Shown: positions 7,877 to 16,678, counted from the stretch's first letter. The stretch is 64,000 bases of DNA from G963665925 sp963678925 (GCA_963678925.1 OY787533.1:1426001-1490000); one strand, 5' to 3'. Made by a program: numbers and translations. The notes: generated by a model from the letters alone, not told the origin.

Positions 7877-10267
7877 ATGCAAGGTTCAAATACACTGATG
7901 CTATCAGTAGACTTTCTATATCTTTCAATTTTTATCTGTCTGGCATACATTGTCGGGCTCTATGCGCATTCACGCAGTTTTCAAATCATTGATTTCAATT
8001 CTGCCGAGGTATGCATTCCATGGTTTATCGCCATATTTCTTTTTACAGCACCTACGCTTTCGCAACTGACGCATAAGCACATTCATTTCTATACGTTTGC
8101 GCCACTCGTGCTCGTGATTGCCGGATGTCTGGCATACGTCCTTATCAAAGGCGCCGAACCCATTGACCGCTATTATTTGAAAACGATAGGGTCTGCCTTT
8201 GTCAAACCGACCTTGAGTCTGATTTCCATGTACATCCTAAGAGATTTTCTACACCTGCCATTTCAGGTGGTTGCAGTCATGGCCTTTTCCACTTACGCAT
8301 TTCTCCTCTATGCTGAAATATCGAGAGAAAGAAGTGCCATCATTCCCACCGGTTTGCTTCACAATATTATAGCCCTGGCGCTTATCGCCATCAGCTTAAA
8401 GACATTATTCTACAATCACCAGGCACATACCTTTCCAACAATTGCTGCCTCCATTTTCAGTATATTCACCGTCATTTTGTACAACTCTGACAAGTTTACC
8501 AAGCGTAGCACATCGGATGTCGATACACATCTGATTTCCAAATTCGCTGCACATGACAGAGACCGTCAGTTCGAAGTTGCAATCGACATATCAGAAGATG
8601 GTCTATGGGAATACAACTTTGAGTCAGACACCATGCAGATTTCAAGACAGCTGCGCGACTGGCTCTGCAATGAAGGAAACATCATACCACACGCTGCCGA
8701 TTTCTGGATTAACCGCGTCCATCCTCAGGACTGGTCAAAGCTTCCTGAAAGTTGGATTCCAGAGGATTTTTCCATGCTTCGGGAAAAGATCCGCGCCCTG
8801 TCAGGAAAGGACATTTCATTTGAAATCAGGCTACGCGATAAAAATGGTGTTTACAAATGGGTTCGTGTGCATCTGAAGGTCACCAACAAGGCTTCTAAAA
8901 CAACACTCAACGGCTCTTTTAAGGATATAGATCATGAAAAGCATGCCAACGCGCAGATCAACCAGCTCTCCTTGTACGATGCAACTACCCGGCTGCCAAA
9001 CATATCTTCTATGCTGTCACAGCTGAACGCGGCACTCAAGGACGGTAAGGAACATGTCATTCTTTCCATCAATATTGATAATTTCAAAATGATCAATGAC
9101 CTGATGGGCTTTTTCACAGGAGACAAGTTTCTCGCAAAAGTTGGCAGAAGTCTGGCGGAGCGTCTTCCTGGCCACGCACATCTTTACAGATTCGGCGGAG
9201 ATGAATTCGTAATCCTGACCAATGCGCCAAGCGAAGCGGCTGTTCTGGTGAAAACAATCCAGCGCTGCTTCGAAGACATTCTCGGCTTCAACAACATGTA
9301 TCTTCGAATCACTTGCAGTATCGGGATCAGTGCCTTTCCATCGGAACACGCCTACGATGCTGAGAGTGTTCTCAAATGCGCCGATATTGCCCTTGAGCAT
9401 GCCAAAAACACCGGTAAGAACAAGTACGTCTTCTTTGAAGACTCGATGATCGAAGAACTGGAGCAAAGACGCAACCTTATCAACGCACTTGAAAATTCCC
9501 ATATGCGGGATAACTTCGAGGTCCATTATCAGAGACTGCATCACCAGTCAGATTCGAACTCGATCTATGCCGAAGCCCTCCTGCGCTGGAACTGGGAAGG
9601 CAAATCGATTTCACCTGCCAAGTTCATTCCCATTGCGGAAGAAACAGGACTGATTATTCCAATCGGTCGCATGGTCCTCGATGAGGTCTGCAAGGACATT
9701 GCCCACATGCATGCCCTTGGCATAGACTTTTACGCTTCAATCAATGTGTCTGCCGTTCAACTTCTGAATCCGACATTTATACACTCGGTTGTACAGGCCG
9801 TTGAGGCGCACTGTATCTCTCCAACCTTCCTGACTATCGAGATTACGGAGACATCTTTAATTCACGACACATCCCTCGTAAAAGGCAAGCTGGAGGTTCT
9901 CAGCAGCATGGGTGTAAAAATCAGTCTGGATGACTTTGGCACGGGCTTCTCATCGCTCAGCCACGTCCTCACGCTGCCTATTAACGAGCTGAAGCTTGAC
10001 AGGACCTTTATCCACGATTTCGATACGGATAAGAAACGTCAGGCTGTCATAAAAAATGTCATTGCCCTCGCCCACGGTATGGACATACGTGTTGTTGCAG
10101 AAGGGGTGGAAAATGAATCAGAGAACACCCTGCTTGAAAAATACGAATGCGATATTATCCAGGGCTTCTATCACGCATACCCAAAACCGCTTGCCCAACT
10201 TATTGAAGAATCAACCGGCCTCAAGCTGCATCCGATGTCCTTTAAAAACATCCGAACGGGTGCTTAG
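7877..10267 (+). CDS. Membrane-bound PAS-GGDEF-EAL cyclic di-GMP protein
   Basis: The 796-residue protein has about seven N-terminal transmembrane helices (residues 5-205), a PAS domain (about 225-350), a GGDEF domain (about 365-520) and an EAL domain (about 535-785). The GGDEF motif is intact (RFGGDEF, 440-444), and the phosphodiesterase has EALLRW (566), EITET, LDDFGTG and QGF. Both activities may therefore be present. The RxxD inhibitory site is absent. The ATG at 7877 follows AGAGG; an upstream TTG at 7859 has no such site. The gene is under a c-di-GMP riboswitch. Confidence 0.93.
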   Translation: MQGSNTLMLSVDFLYLSIFICLAYIVGLYAHSRSFQIIDFNSAEVCIPWFIAIFLFTAPTLSQLTHKHIHFYTFAPLVLVIAGCLAYVLIKGAEPIDRYYLKTIGSAFVKPTLSLISMYILRDFLHLPFQVVAVMAFSTYAFLLYAEISRERSAIIPTGLLHNIIALALIAISLKTLFYNHQAHTFPTIAASIFSIFTVILYNSDKFTKRSTSDVDTHLISKFAAHDRDRQFEVAIDISEDGLWEYNFESDTMQISRQLRDWLCNEGNIIPHAADFWINRVHPQDWSKLPESWIPEDFSMLREKIRALSGKDISFEIRLRDKNGVYKWVRVHLKVTNKASKTTLNGSFKDIDHEKHANAQINQLSLYDATTRLPNISSMLSQLNAALKDGKEHVILSINIDNFKMINDLMGFFTGDKFLAKVGRSLAERLPGHAHLYRFGGDEFVILTNAPSEAAVLVKTIQRCFEDILGFNNMYLRITCSIGISAFPSEHAYDAESVLKCADIALEHAKNTGKNKYVFFEDSMIEELEQRRNLINALENSHMRDNFEVHYQRLHHQSDSNSIYAEALLRWNWEGKSISPAKFIPIAEETGLIIPIGRMVLDEVCKDIAHMHALGIDFYASINVSAVQLLNPTFIHSVVQAVEAHCISPTFLTIEITETSLIHDTSLVKGKLEVLSSMGVKISLDDFGTGFSSLSHVLTLPINELKLDRTFIHDFDTDKKRQAVIKNVIALAHGMDIRVVAEGVENESENTLLEKYECDIIQGFYHAYPKPLAQLIEESTGLKLHPMSFKNIRTGA

Positions 10268-10309
10268 CCTTATGCTATAGCATAAGCATCTATATATCGA
10301 CAAATTGAA

Positions 10310-10356
10310 AGGCGTCTACCGCTTCATGAAAATGATTCGGTAAACGCCTATTTATT
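10310..10356. terminator. Bidirectional terminator between GGDEF-EAL gene and arcC
   Basis: AGGCGTCTACCG at 10310-10321 pairs with CGGTAAACGCCT at 10338-10349 with one mismatch. A T-rich tail follows on the plus strand and a shorter one on the minus strand. Confidence 0.75.
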
Positions 10357-10391
10357 TTCTGACTTTCAGTACATCAGCGGCTGGGCGGCCA

Positions 10392-11339
10392 TTAAGCGAG
10401 TTTTTCCTCAATCAATGTTCCTGTTCTGCCCTGAATGCCTTCCTTTGCTTTTTCAAGCGAAGTGATCAAAGCTTTTCTGCCCGGCTTCGATCCTGCGAAC
10501 TGAAGCGCGGCTTTCACCTTAGGCAGCATGGAGCCTGGTGCAAAATGCCCTTCACCCACCAGCTTTTCTGCGGTGGAAATATCAAGCGCACTCAGCCACT
10601 CCTCATTTTCCTTGCCAAAATTGATGGCCACTTTTTCAACTGCAGTCAGGATAATCAAATAGTCTGCATCCAGAATTTCCGCTATTTTTGCAGATGCAAA
10701 ATCCTTATCGATAACCGCCGGAACGCCCACCAGGCTATTGCCTTCCTGGACAACCGGGATACCTCCACCGCCAACCGTAATTACGACATGGCCAGCATCC
10801 ACCAAAGTGCTGACCGTTGCCTTCTCAGCAACGTCAACAGGTATTGGACTCGGAACAACACGCCGCCATCCGCGACCAGCATCCTCAACCATATCATAAC
10901 CCTTTTCTGTGATGAGCTTATCGGCCTCTTCCTTTGAATAAAAAGCGCCGATGGGTTTTGTAGGCCGAGAAAAAGCCGGATCATCCTTATCGACAATCAC
11001 CTGAGTCACTACGGTTGCCACGGGTGTGGTCATCCCTCTTGAAAGAAGCTCTTCACGTATTGCATTTTGAAGATGGTAACCAATATACCCCTGACTCATA
11101 GCACCACATTCCGGAAACGGCATTTCCGGTGTCCCTGCGTCGACCGTCGTGCTGGCAGTTTCCATCGCCAGGTTAATCATGCCCACTTGTGGCCCGTTCC
11201 CATGTGCGAGTACAACTTCATGTCCTGCTTCAATCAAGTCAACGATAGGCTTCGCTGTGTTCTTTACAAGTCCAAGCTGTTCCTTTGGTGTTTTTCCCAG
11301 TGCGTTGCCTCCAAGTGCAACTACGATCTTCTGCTTCAT
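10392..11339 (-). CDS. arcC: Carbamate kinase
   Basis: ArcC transfers the phosphate of carbamoyl phosphate to ADP, the ATP-yielding last step of the arginine deiminase pathway. The 315-residue protein starts MKQKIVVALGGNALGK, the family signature, and includes AHGNGPQVG and TVGGGGIPVV. The ATG at 11339 follows GGAGG; the longer frame adds residues read from a hairpin and is not believed. It is the last gene of arcA-arcB-arcC. Confidence 0.96.
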   Translation of the reverse strand: MKQKIVVALGGNALGKTPKEQLGLVKNTAKPIVDLIEAGHEVVLAHGNGPQVGMINLAMETASTTVDAGTPEMPFPECGAMSQGYIGYHLQNAIREELLSRGMTTPVATVVTQVIVDKDDPAFSRPTKPIGAFYSKEEADKLITEKGYDMVEDAGRGWRRVVPSPIPVDVAEKATVSTLVDAGHVVITVGGGGIPVVQEGNSLVGVPAVIDKDFASAKIAEILDADYLIILTAVEKVAINFGKENEEWLSALDISTAEKLVGEGHFAPGSMLPKVKAALQFAGSKPGRKALITSLEKAKEGIQGRTGTLIEEKLA

Positions 11340-11375
11340 TTCAATTACCTCCACTTTTTTGTAAGAAAGCAATTC

Positions 11376-11401
11376 GGGCATCTGGTCGATCCCAGATGCC
11401 C
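11376..11401 (-). other. Hairpin between arcB and arcC
   Basis: A perfect 10-bp stem (GGGCATCTGG with CCAGATGCCC) lies in the arcB-arcC gap. No T run follows on the minus strand, so it is not an obvious terminator. It may be an RNA processing or stabilising hairpin that sets the ArcB to ArcC ratio. Confidence 0.6.
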
Positions 11402-11514
11402 ATCTTAATTACTATGCTGTTATAGGATCACGAATTTAATATGTTCAAGGCTCTCGCTTCGCAGCCTCTCTTTACATTAATTCATTTTGATACATTTAAT
11501 GGTCTTAGACCGGT

Positions 11515-12507
11515 CTACAGCTTACCTGCAGTTGCACACATAACGGCTTTGATTGTATGCATTCTGTTTTCAGCTTCATCAAATACAACAGAGTATCTGC
11601 TTCTGAAGACCTCGTCAGTAACTTCCATCTCGCTGATGCCGTATTTTTCTTTGATTTCCATACCGACAACTGTTTTCTCGTCATGGAAAGCTGGCAGACA
11701 GTGCATGAAAATAATATCTTCATTTTCTGCCTTCTTCATCAAATCCATGTTCACCTGATATGGCTGAAGCTGCTCAATACGCTCTGCGAACTGGTCCTCT
11801 TCGCCCATTGATACCCAAACATCAGTATAAATAACATCGGCACCCTTAACGCAATCACTTTGGTCACTGAGTGTAATTGTGCCGCCAGTTTCAGCTGCAA
11901 CCTGCTTCATTTCATTCACAAGCGCTTCTGTCGGCCAAAGCTCCTTAGGTGCGAATGCTACAAAATCCATACCCATTTTCGCAGCGCCGATCATCAGTGA
12001 GTTACCCATATTGTTTCTCGCATCGCCTGCATATACGAACTTAACCTTGTTAAGCGGCTTGTTCACATGCTCAGAAATTGTAAGAAAATCTGCAAGAATC
12101 TGAGTTGGATGATACATGTCTGTCAGGCCATTCCACACTGGAACACCTGCATTTGCAGCAAGGTCTTCCACTGTTTCCTGCTTGAATCCACGGAATTCTA
12201 TACCATCGTAAAAACGACCAAGAACCTTGGCAGTATCCTCAATAGACTCCTTCTTACCCATTTGGCTATTTGACAGGAATGTTACCTGAGCGCCTTCATC
12301 ATATGCCGCCACTTCAAATGCACAACGTGTTCTAGTTGACGTCTTCTCAAACAGAAGCACGATATTCTTGCCTTCCAGGAGATCGCCTCTTACACCTTCA
12401 CGCTTCTTCGCTTTCAGGTCAGCGGACAGATCAAGTAAATACTTGATTTCTCCAGGTGTAAAGTCTTTTAGTGTCAGCAGATGTCTCCCCTTCAAATTCA
12501 CTGGCAT
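11515..12507 (-). CDS. arcB: Ornithine carbamoyltransferase, catabolic
   Basis: ArcB phosphorolyses citrulline to ornithine and carbamoyl phosphate. The 330-residue sequence carries the carbamoyl phosphate loop STRTR (residues 56-60), HPTQ, and the ornithine-site HCLPAF. Length and motifs are those of the OTC family; the catabolic role is inferred from its place between arcA and arcC. The start ATG at 12507 follows AGGAGG. Confidence 0.96.
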   Translation of the reverse strand: MPVNLKGRHLLTLKDFTPGEIKYLLDLSADLKAKKREGVRGDLLEGKNIVLLFEKTSTRTRCAFEVAAYDEGAQVTFLSNSQMGKKESIEDTAKVLGRFYDGIEFRGFKQETVEDLAANAGVPVWNGLTDMYHPTQILADFLTISEHVNKPLNKVKFVYAGDARNNMGNSLMIGAAKMGMDFVAFAPKELWPTEALVNEMKQVAAETGGTITLSDQSDCVKGADVIYTDVWVSMGEEDQFAERIEQLQPYQVNMDLMKKAENEDIIFMHCLPAFHDEKTVVGMEIKEKYGISEMEVTDEVFRSRYSVVFDEAENRMHTIKAVMCATAGKL

Positions 12508-12589
12508 CGCAGTTCCTCCTTAAAATTATCTTTTGTCTGTAAATTCATGTCTCTCTGGCTTATAGTCATTATATCTGTATTATTATACA

Positions 12590-12628
12590 AATATATTCAT
12601 AAATAATCAATCTGAATTATTTGTAAAG
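12590..12628. promoter_or_regulatory. Candidate tandem ARG boxes upstream of arcB
   Basis: Two adjacent AT-rich stretches resemble ArgR half-palindromes: TGATTATTTATGAATA on the minus strand and TCTGAATTATTTGTAA on the plus strand. They sit in the arcA-arcB gap. The match to TGAATWWWWATTCA is imperfect, so this is a weak call. Confidence 0.3.
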
Positions 12629-12654
12629 CTGATTGAAAATTTTGTGAATTCACC

Positions 12655-13890
12655 TTAAACAAGGTCACGATACAGCGGCATAGACATACATCTAGGGCCA
12701 CCACGGCCTCTTGAAAGCTCCGAAGAAGGCATAATATGAAGTTTGACACCCGCATCTTCAAGAAGTCTGTTTGTCACATGGTTTCTGGAGTAAACGATGA
12801 CTTCGCCCGGTGCGATTGCCAATGTGTTGGAGCCGTCATTCCACTGCTCACGACCTGCGTCAACACCACGTTTTCCACCACATCGTATGAGCTGAACGTC
12901 ATCCAGTTCAAGATACTTCATCAGCAGCTCCTTAAGCACCATGGATTCCTGCTCAATTACTATTTCATCCTTTTCACGGCCTTTGCGTATGGAGTATACC
13001 GTCAGCGGCCCTTCAATTTCCGGGTGGATTGTAAACTTGTCCTTATCCACCATGGTAAATACAGTATCAAGATGCATGAATGCCCTACGTTTCGGTATGT
13101 CCAGGGCAAGGATCACTTCAAAATTTTGTCCATCTGCGAAAACCTTACGTGCCAGCTGATCAATCGCCGCGGCTTCAGTTCTTTCTGAAACACCAATGGC
13201 GAGTACCTTTTCCGAAAGAACCAGAACGTCTCCACCTTCGATGGCATAATCATCATCTCGGTCATACCAGAATGGGATATCAAACTGACCCAAATGCGGA
13301 TGATGCTCAAATATGTACTTGGCAAATATCGTTTCTCTGCAACGTGTTACCGTTCTCATTTTATTAAGAGAAATACCTGTTCCTATTGTTGAAAATGGAT
13401 CGCGTGTGAAATACAGATTCGGCATCGGGTCCATCAGGAACGGATAGTAGGAGTCCACAAGATCAGCAAGTGTGCTCTTGCCAATTACTGAAACTTCACC
13501 CTTTCTGATTCCCGCCATCATTTTGTCAATCATTTCACGATTTGTTCCGAATGAATTGAAGTACTCTGTTAATGCAGCCGTTTTCTTAACACCTTGTACG
13601 CCTGCTTCTTTAATGAATTGACTGATGAACTGCTTTTTGATATTTGCATTTTCAAGTGTCTCTGCAATCAGATCTTCCAGATAAGAAACCTGAACATCGT
13701 TCTTTCTGAAAATGTCTGCAAAGGCATCATGCTCTTCACGTGCGACCTCTAAATACGGAATATCGTCAAACAACAGTCTGTCCATCAAATCAGGTGTCAA
13801 GTTTTCTATCTCTTCACCAGGTCTATGTAAAAGTACATGCTTTAATTTTCCAATTTCTGAATAGACCTGCAATTGATTGTCTTGACTCAT
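12655..13890 (-). CDS. arcA: Arginine deiminase
   Basis: ArcA hydrolyses arginine to citrulline and ammonia. The 411-residue protein carries the guanidino-modifying enzyme fold, with FTRDPF, EGGDV, HLDTVFT and the C-terminal catalytic-cysteine region GGPRCMSMP. The open frame runs to 14046, but the ATG at 13890 follows AGGTGG and gives the normal family length. It is the first gene of the arc operon, which supplies ATP from arginine and is consistent with amino-acid fermentation. Confidence 0.96.
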   Translation of the reverse strand: MSQDNQLQVYSEIGKLKHVLLHRPGEEIENLTPDLMDRLLFDDIPYLEVAREEHDAFADIFRKNDVQVSYLEDLIAETLENANIKKQFISQFIKEAGVQGVKKTAALTEYFNSFGTNREMIDKMMAGIRKGEVSVIGKSTLADLVDSYYPFLMDPMPNLYFTRDPFSTIGTGISLNKMRTVTRCRETIFAKYIFEHHPHLGQFDIPFWYDRDDDYAIEGGDVLVLSEKVLAIGVSERTEAAAIDQLARKVFADGQNFEVILALDIPKRRAFMHLDTVFTMVDKDKFTIHPEIEGPLTVYSIRKGREKDEIVIEQESMVLKELLMKYLELDDVQLIRCGGKRGVDAGREQWNDGSNTLAIAPGEVIVYSRNHVTNRLLEDAGVKLHIMPSSELSRGRGGPRCMSMPLYRDLV

Positions 13891-14033
13891 ATAGCCACCT
13901 CTCACCTTTGACTTGATTTTGTTATTTATTACCATTTTATACATGACCTCTTCCTTACTTTTCACAGTATATATAATTAACAAAATCATTGCAACACAAG
14001 GGTTTAAGCGGAAGGCGCATTCTTTATGCATTA

Positions 14034-14065
14034 AACGAATATTCATTCGTTGAATATATTGGTAT
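14034..14065. promoter_or_regulatory. ARG-box-like palindrome upstream of arcA
   Basis: CGAAT-ATTC-ATTCG at 14036-14049 has the geometry of an ArgR box (TGAAT-W4-ATTCA) with one symmetric change, followed by TGAATATAT. It lies about 145 bp upstream of arcA. ArgR/AhrC control of arc genes is known in Firmicutes; here it is inferred. Confidence 0.35.
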
Positions 14066-14208
14066 ATGTTGGGAATGATTTGCGAAGAAAAGCATCAGGG
14101 CGATGCGGGGCAAATTTCAGGAAAAACCAATATTTTCTATTTTTGAATAGTTATGATGCCTAGTGAATATAAAATTTTTTGTAATTTTTAGAATATTTCA
14201 TTTCTTCG

Positions 14209-14231
14209 AACAATTGAACCAGTGAATTGTT
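14209..14231. repeat. Inverted repeat in the arcA upstream region
   Basis: AACAATT and AATTGTT are separated by nine bases about 320 bp upstream of arcA. It could be an operator. The rest of 13891-14310 is AT-rich and holds no gene I can support. Confidence 0.45.
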
Positions 14232-14326
14232 TTCTCTGTTTTTCCTGCAATTATTACGCAAATCGGCAATTATTTTTATACGCTAAATTTTTTTCGCATC
14301 TTTTTTTTATTGCAGCTGTGGAATCT

Positions 14327-14832
14327 GACAGGGCAACCTTCGGCTGCCCATGTCGCTTAGCGCGCCATATACGCAAATAGAGGCAAGACCCCATTCAAAT
14401 TTCATTTGATGGGGTGTCCTTTCTCTGAGTTTCGCTCTTATTCCATGCGAAATGACAGGGCAACCTTCGGCTGCCCATGTCGCTTAGCGCGCCATATACG
14501 CAAATACAGGCAAGACGCCATTCAAATTTCATTTGATGGGGTGTCCTTTCTCTGAGTTTCGCTCTTATTCCATGCGAAATGACAGGGCAACCTTCGGTCG
14601 CCCATGTCGCTTAGCGCGCCATATACGCAAATACAGGCAAGACGCCATTCAAATGAATTTGATGGGGTGTCCTTTCTCTGAGTTTCGCTCTTATTCCATG
14701 CGAAATGACAGGGCAACCTTCGGTCGCCCATGTCGCTTAGCGCGCCATATACGCAAATAAAGGCAATGTCCCATTCAAATGAATTTGATGGGACATTGCC
14801 TTTATTTGCGTGCATTTCTTTGCCTTTTCCGG
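14327..14832. repeat. Four tandem structured repeat units of about 127 bp
   Basis: Unit starts, marked by GACAGGGCAACC, are at 14327, 14454, 14581 and 14707. Each unit has a short hairpin with a TTC loop, the conserved core CATGTCGCTTAGCGCGCC-ATATAC, then a longer hairpin around a CAAAT...ATTTG centre. Units 1 and 2 share TCAAATTTCATTTG at the centre, while units 3 and 4 share TCAAATGAATTTG. In the first three units the right arm of the long hairpin is degenerate; in the fourth it is perfect. A diverged solo copy is at 16512-16632. Open frames through the array only reflect the repetition. It is not a CRISPR array, since there are no unique spacers. Confidence 0.9.
14751..14811. repeat. Perfect long hairpin ending the repeat array
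   Basis: A 24-bp left arm (14751-14774) is perfectly complementary to the right arm (14788-14811), around the loop TCAAATGAATTTG, which itself forms five more pairs. The solo copy at 16552-16612 has arms of the same 24-bp length but largely different sequence around the identical loop. Confidence 0.9.
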
Positions 14833-14834
14833 AA

Positions 14835-14864
14835 AGAAAAAAGCACCGAGGATGTCCTCGGCGC
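14835..14864 (-). terminator. Terminator of veg
   Basis: GCACCGAGGA pairs with TCCTCGGCGC (one mismatch) and is followed by TTTTTTCTTT on the minus strand. Confidence 0.85.
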
Positions 14865-14915
14865 AGTATTTTCTAGTGCTTACTAGAACTGTACAAATCG
14901 GCGTGTATATACGGC

Positions 14916-15188
14916 TTAAGATGCTTCGATTCGTTGCTCTGTCGAGCAAACCATAATTTCAACGGTTTCTGTTAGTATGTCTGAATAACTGTAAGATACA
15001 CGTCTCTGACGGTCTAGCCCCTCATTGACCTTTACAATAAAGATACTTGGGTAAACCTCTTCAACAACGCCTTCGTTTTCCTTGGCGTTGCGCTTACCCA
15101 TGTTCGTACGGAGAACGACGCGTTCCCCAATACAGTTCTCTACACATTGCTTGATTTCTGTAAGCGTCTGCTTCGTTGCCAAATGCAT
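14916..15188 (-). CDS. veg: Veg family protein
   Basis: This 90-residue basic protein matches the Veg (DUF1021) family of small beta-barrel proteins conserved in Firmicutes, including GERVVLRTNMGKRNA and the VYPSIFIVKV strand. In Bacillus subtilis Veg affects biofilm formation by antagonising SinR; the role in Clostridia is not known. The start MHLATK at 15188 fits the family better than the upstream in-frame ATG at 15194 or the far start at 15242. In many Firmicutes veg lies near ispE, but here the two are 7.5 kb apart. Confidence 0.85.
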   Translation of the reverse strand: MHLATKQTLTEIKQCVENCIGERVVLRTNMGKRNAKENEGVVEEVYPSIFIVKVNEGLDRQRRVSYSYSDILTETVEIMVCSTEQRIEAS

Positions 15189-15307
15189 CACCATCCTGTC
15201 AGTCACTTCCATCAGTATATCATGATTTTGACCAAAAGTCAATTATTATACACCAATGTAATTTGCCTTGTCAATAAGTTTACAACTTTTTTCATACTGT
15301 CAAGGTA

Positions 15308-16039
15308 TTAAATTTTTTGAGGCACTTTCTTGATCAACTTGCGCAGCGTAGACGATTCCCCATTTTCCAAAATCTCCTGACTAATCTGAATTCGAAGCGA
15401 ACTGGCTTCATCCTCGGAATACTGAAGATATGCAAACCACTGAACCAGATTCATATTGATACAATCCGGATCGAGAATCCCACCCATTAGAAATTTCGTA
15501 TCCAAGGCGAAAAGCATATCTGATAAATCAAGACGCTCCTCTTTGCCAATGATACGTTCAGGCACAAAATGCGTACAGAAAGGCACCTGATATTCTACAA
15601 CTGAATCTGGAAGTGTCATGTTGAATGCGTTTCTATAGTATTTCTTCACATCCCTATTGGATTTCTGAACGGCCTTCAAATTTGACTCATAATCTTCCAG
15701 AGATGCAAAGCCAAACAGCCTGCATGGCAACGGACGCACATCATAGATTTCACACGCCCCAGATTCACTCAGAAATGGACAGGCCTTCTTCTCTGTTAGC
15801 TCTGTAAAATAAAAGGCCATCAATCTCTCGGCGCTACGCTCATATACGTCGTAATGTTCCCGCATATAGTTGACAATATTGATAAATTCTATAAAAAAGG
15901 TTGGAACAGATTCTCTGCAGCAGGCAGTACATCCTGCACATTCACCCTCAGGAAGTCCTGCATAAATTCGATTGAGTTGATCAAACAGCTTTGATTTATC
16001 TGCTGTTAGAATCGCACGATCTATATCTTTTATGTGCAT
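15308..16039 (-). CDS. YkgJ-type cysteine-cluster protein
   Basis: The 243-residue protein has the CxxCxxCC cluster (CAGCTACC, about residues 34-41) and later cysteines in CPFLSESGACEIYDVRPLPCRLFG, as in YkgJ/UPF0153 proteins thought to bind zinc or an Fe-S cluster. Biochemical function is unknown. The ATG at 16039 follows GGAG; the frame reading from 16120 adds a hydrophobic stretch not seen in the family. The gene is monocistronic and divergent from the glutaredoxin-like gene. Confidence 0.75.
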   Translation of the reverse strand: MHIKDIDRAILTADKSKLFDQLNRIYAGLPEGECAGCTACCRESVPTFFIEFINIVNYMREHYDVYERSAERLMAFYFTELTEKKACPFLSESGACEIYDVRPLPCRLFGFASLEDYESNLKAVQKSNRDVKKYYRNAFNMTLPDSVVEYQVPFCTHFVPERIIGKEERLDLSDMLFALDTKFLMGGILDPDCINMNLVQWFAYLQYSEDEASSLRIQISQEILENGESSTLRKLIKKVPQKI

Positions 16040-16206
16040 TTCGATTACACTCCAGTCTATGACGTCAAGTTGACATAATCTCACAAATACGATTATATAG
16101 AAATTTTTTACAAGCTTCAAGTCGAAAGCGATTCTGATTAAAAGTGCTACATCGAGGGTATACAGTGATTGACGGGAGAAAGACGTTATACTATAGGAGG
16201 CTGCCT

Positions 16207-16437
16207 ATGAAGAAGATTATTTTATTTACAACGACAGCCTGTCCTCACTGCGCAACTGCGCGACATTATCTTGAGTCCAGCGGACTCAATTTCACTGAAA
16301 AAAATGTGCACGAGGATATGGAAGCACTCAGCGAGCTCATTGACAAGCGTATTTTGGGTGTGCCGACCTTTTTTATCGACGGTGATATAATTGTCGGCTT
16401 CAACAAAAGGAAGCTTGAGCGCGCTCTGAAGAGCTAA
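16207..16437 (+). CDS. Glutaredoxin-like thiol-disulfide protein
   Basis: This 76-residue protein is a minimal thioredoxin fold. It has the redox motif CPHC near the N-terminus (TTTACPHCATARHYL), a cis-proline segment GVPTFFIDGD and the C-terminal GFNKRKLERAL, as in NrdH/glutaredoxin family members. AGGAGG precedes the ATG at 16207 by six bases. It probably reduces disulfides in the cytoplasm. The partner reductase is not in the window. Confidence 0.88.
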   Translation: MKKIILFTTTACPHCATARHYLESSGLNFTEKNVHEDMEALSELIDKRILGVPTFFIDGDIIVGFNKRKLERALKS

Positions 16438-16448
16438 ATCTAATACTG

Positions 16449-16486
16449 GAGTTGTCACTGAATGCCTTTCTGTGACACTCTTTTTT
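16449..16486 (+). terminator. Terminator of the glutaredoxin-like gene
   Basis: GAGTTGTCAC pairs with GTGACACTC with one bulge, followed by TTTTTT at 16481-16486. The T run abuts the solo repeat element. Confidence 0.75.
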
Positions 16487-16511
16487 ATTGTATGCGATGG
16501 TGCACAATGCT

Positions 16512-16632
16512 GGGAAATCTTCGATTTCCCATGTCGCTAGACGCGCCATATACACAGACAAAACCACTGCCTCATTCAAATGAATTTGATGAGGCAGTGG
16601 TTTTGTCTGTGTGCATTGCTTTGTCTTTTACG
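16512..16632. repeat. Diverged solo copy of the structured repeat
   Basis: The order is the same as in the 14.3-14.8 kb array. A short hairpin GGGAAATC-TTC-GATTTCCC (16512-16530) keeps the TTC loop but has different stem bases. Then come the core ATGTCGCT-AGACGCGCCATATAC and a 24-bp perfect hairpin (16552-16575 with 16589-16612) around TCAAATGAATTTG. GTGCATT and a TTTGTCTTTT tail follow, like the array end. Both loci are preceded by TTTTTTATTG. Confidence 0.88.
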
Positions 16633-16635
16633 AAA

Positions 16636-16678
16636 ATCATACACTTTTATTTTTTTGGGGGAGGGGGAGGTGTATGAT
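16636..16678 (-). terminator. Hairpin with a C-rich loop downstream of the small ORF
   Basis: ATCATACAC (16636-16644) pairs with GTGTATGAT (16670-16678). The loop contains GGGGGAGGGGGAGG on the plus strand. On the minus strand the stem is followed by TTTT, so it may end the 34-codon ORF transcript. The T run is short and the loop is large. Confidence 0.45.

Noticed and set aside
14522..14815. Open reading frames through the tandem repeats, on both strands
   Set aside because: They arise because the repeat length leaves a frame open. They have no ribosome binding site, and the encoded peptides are just repeats of the same non-coding unit.
14327..14832. CRISPR array
   Set aside because: The units are about 127 bp of nearly continuous repetition with no unique spacers, and there are no cas genes.
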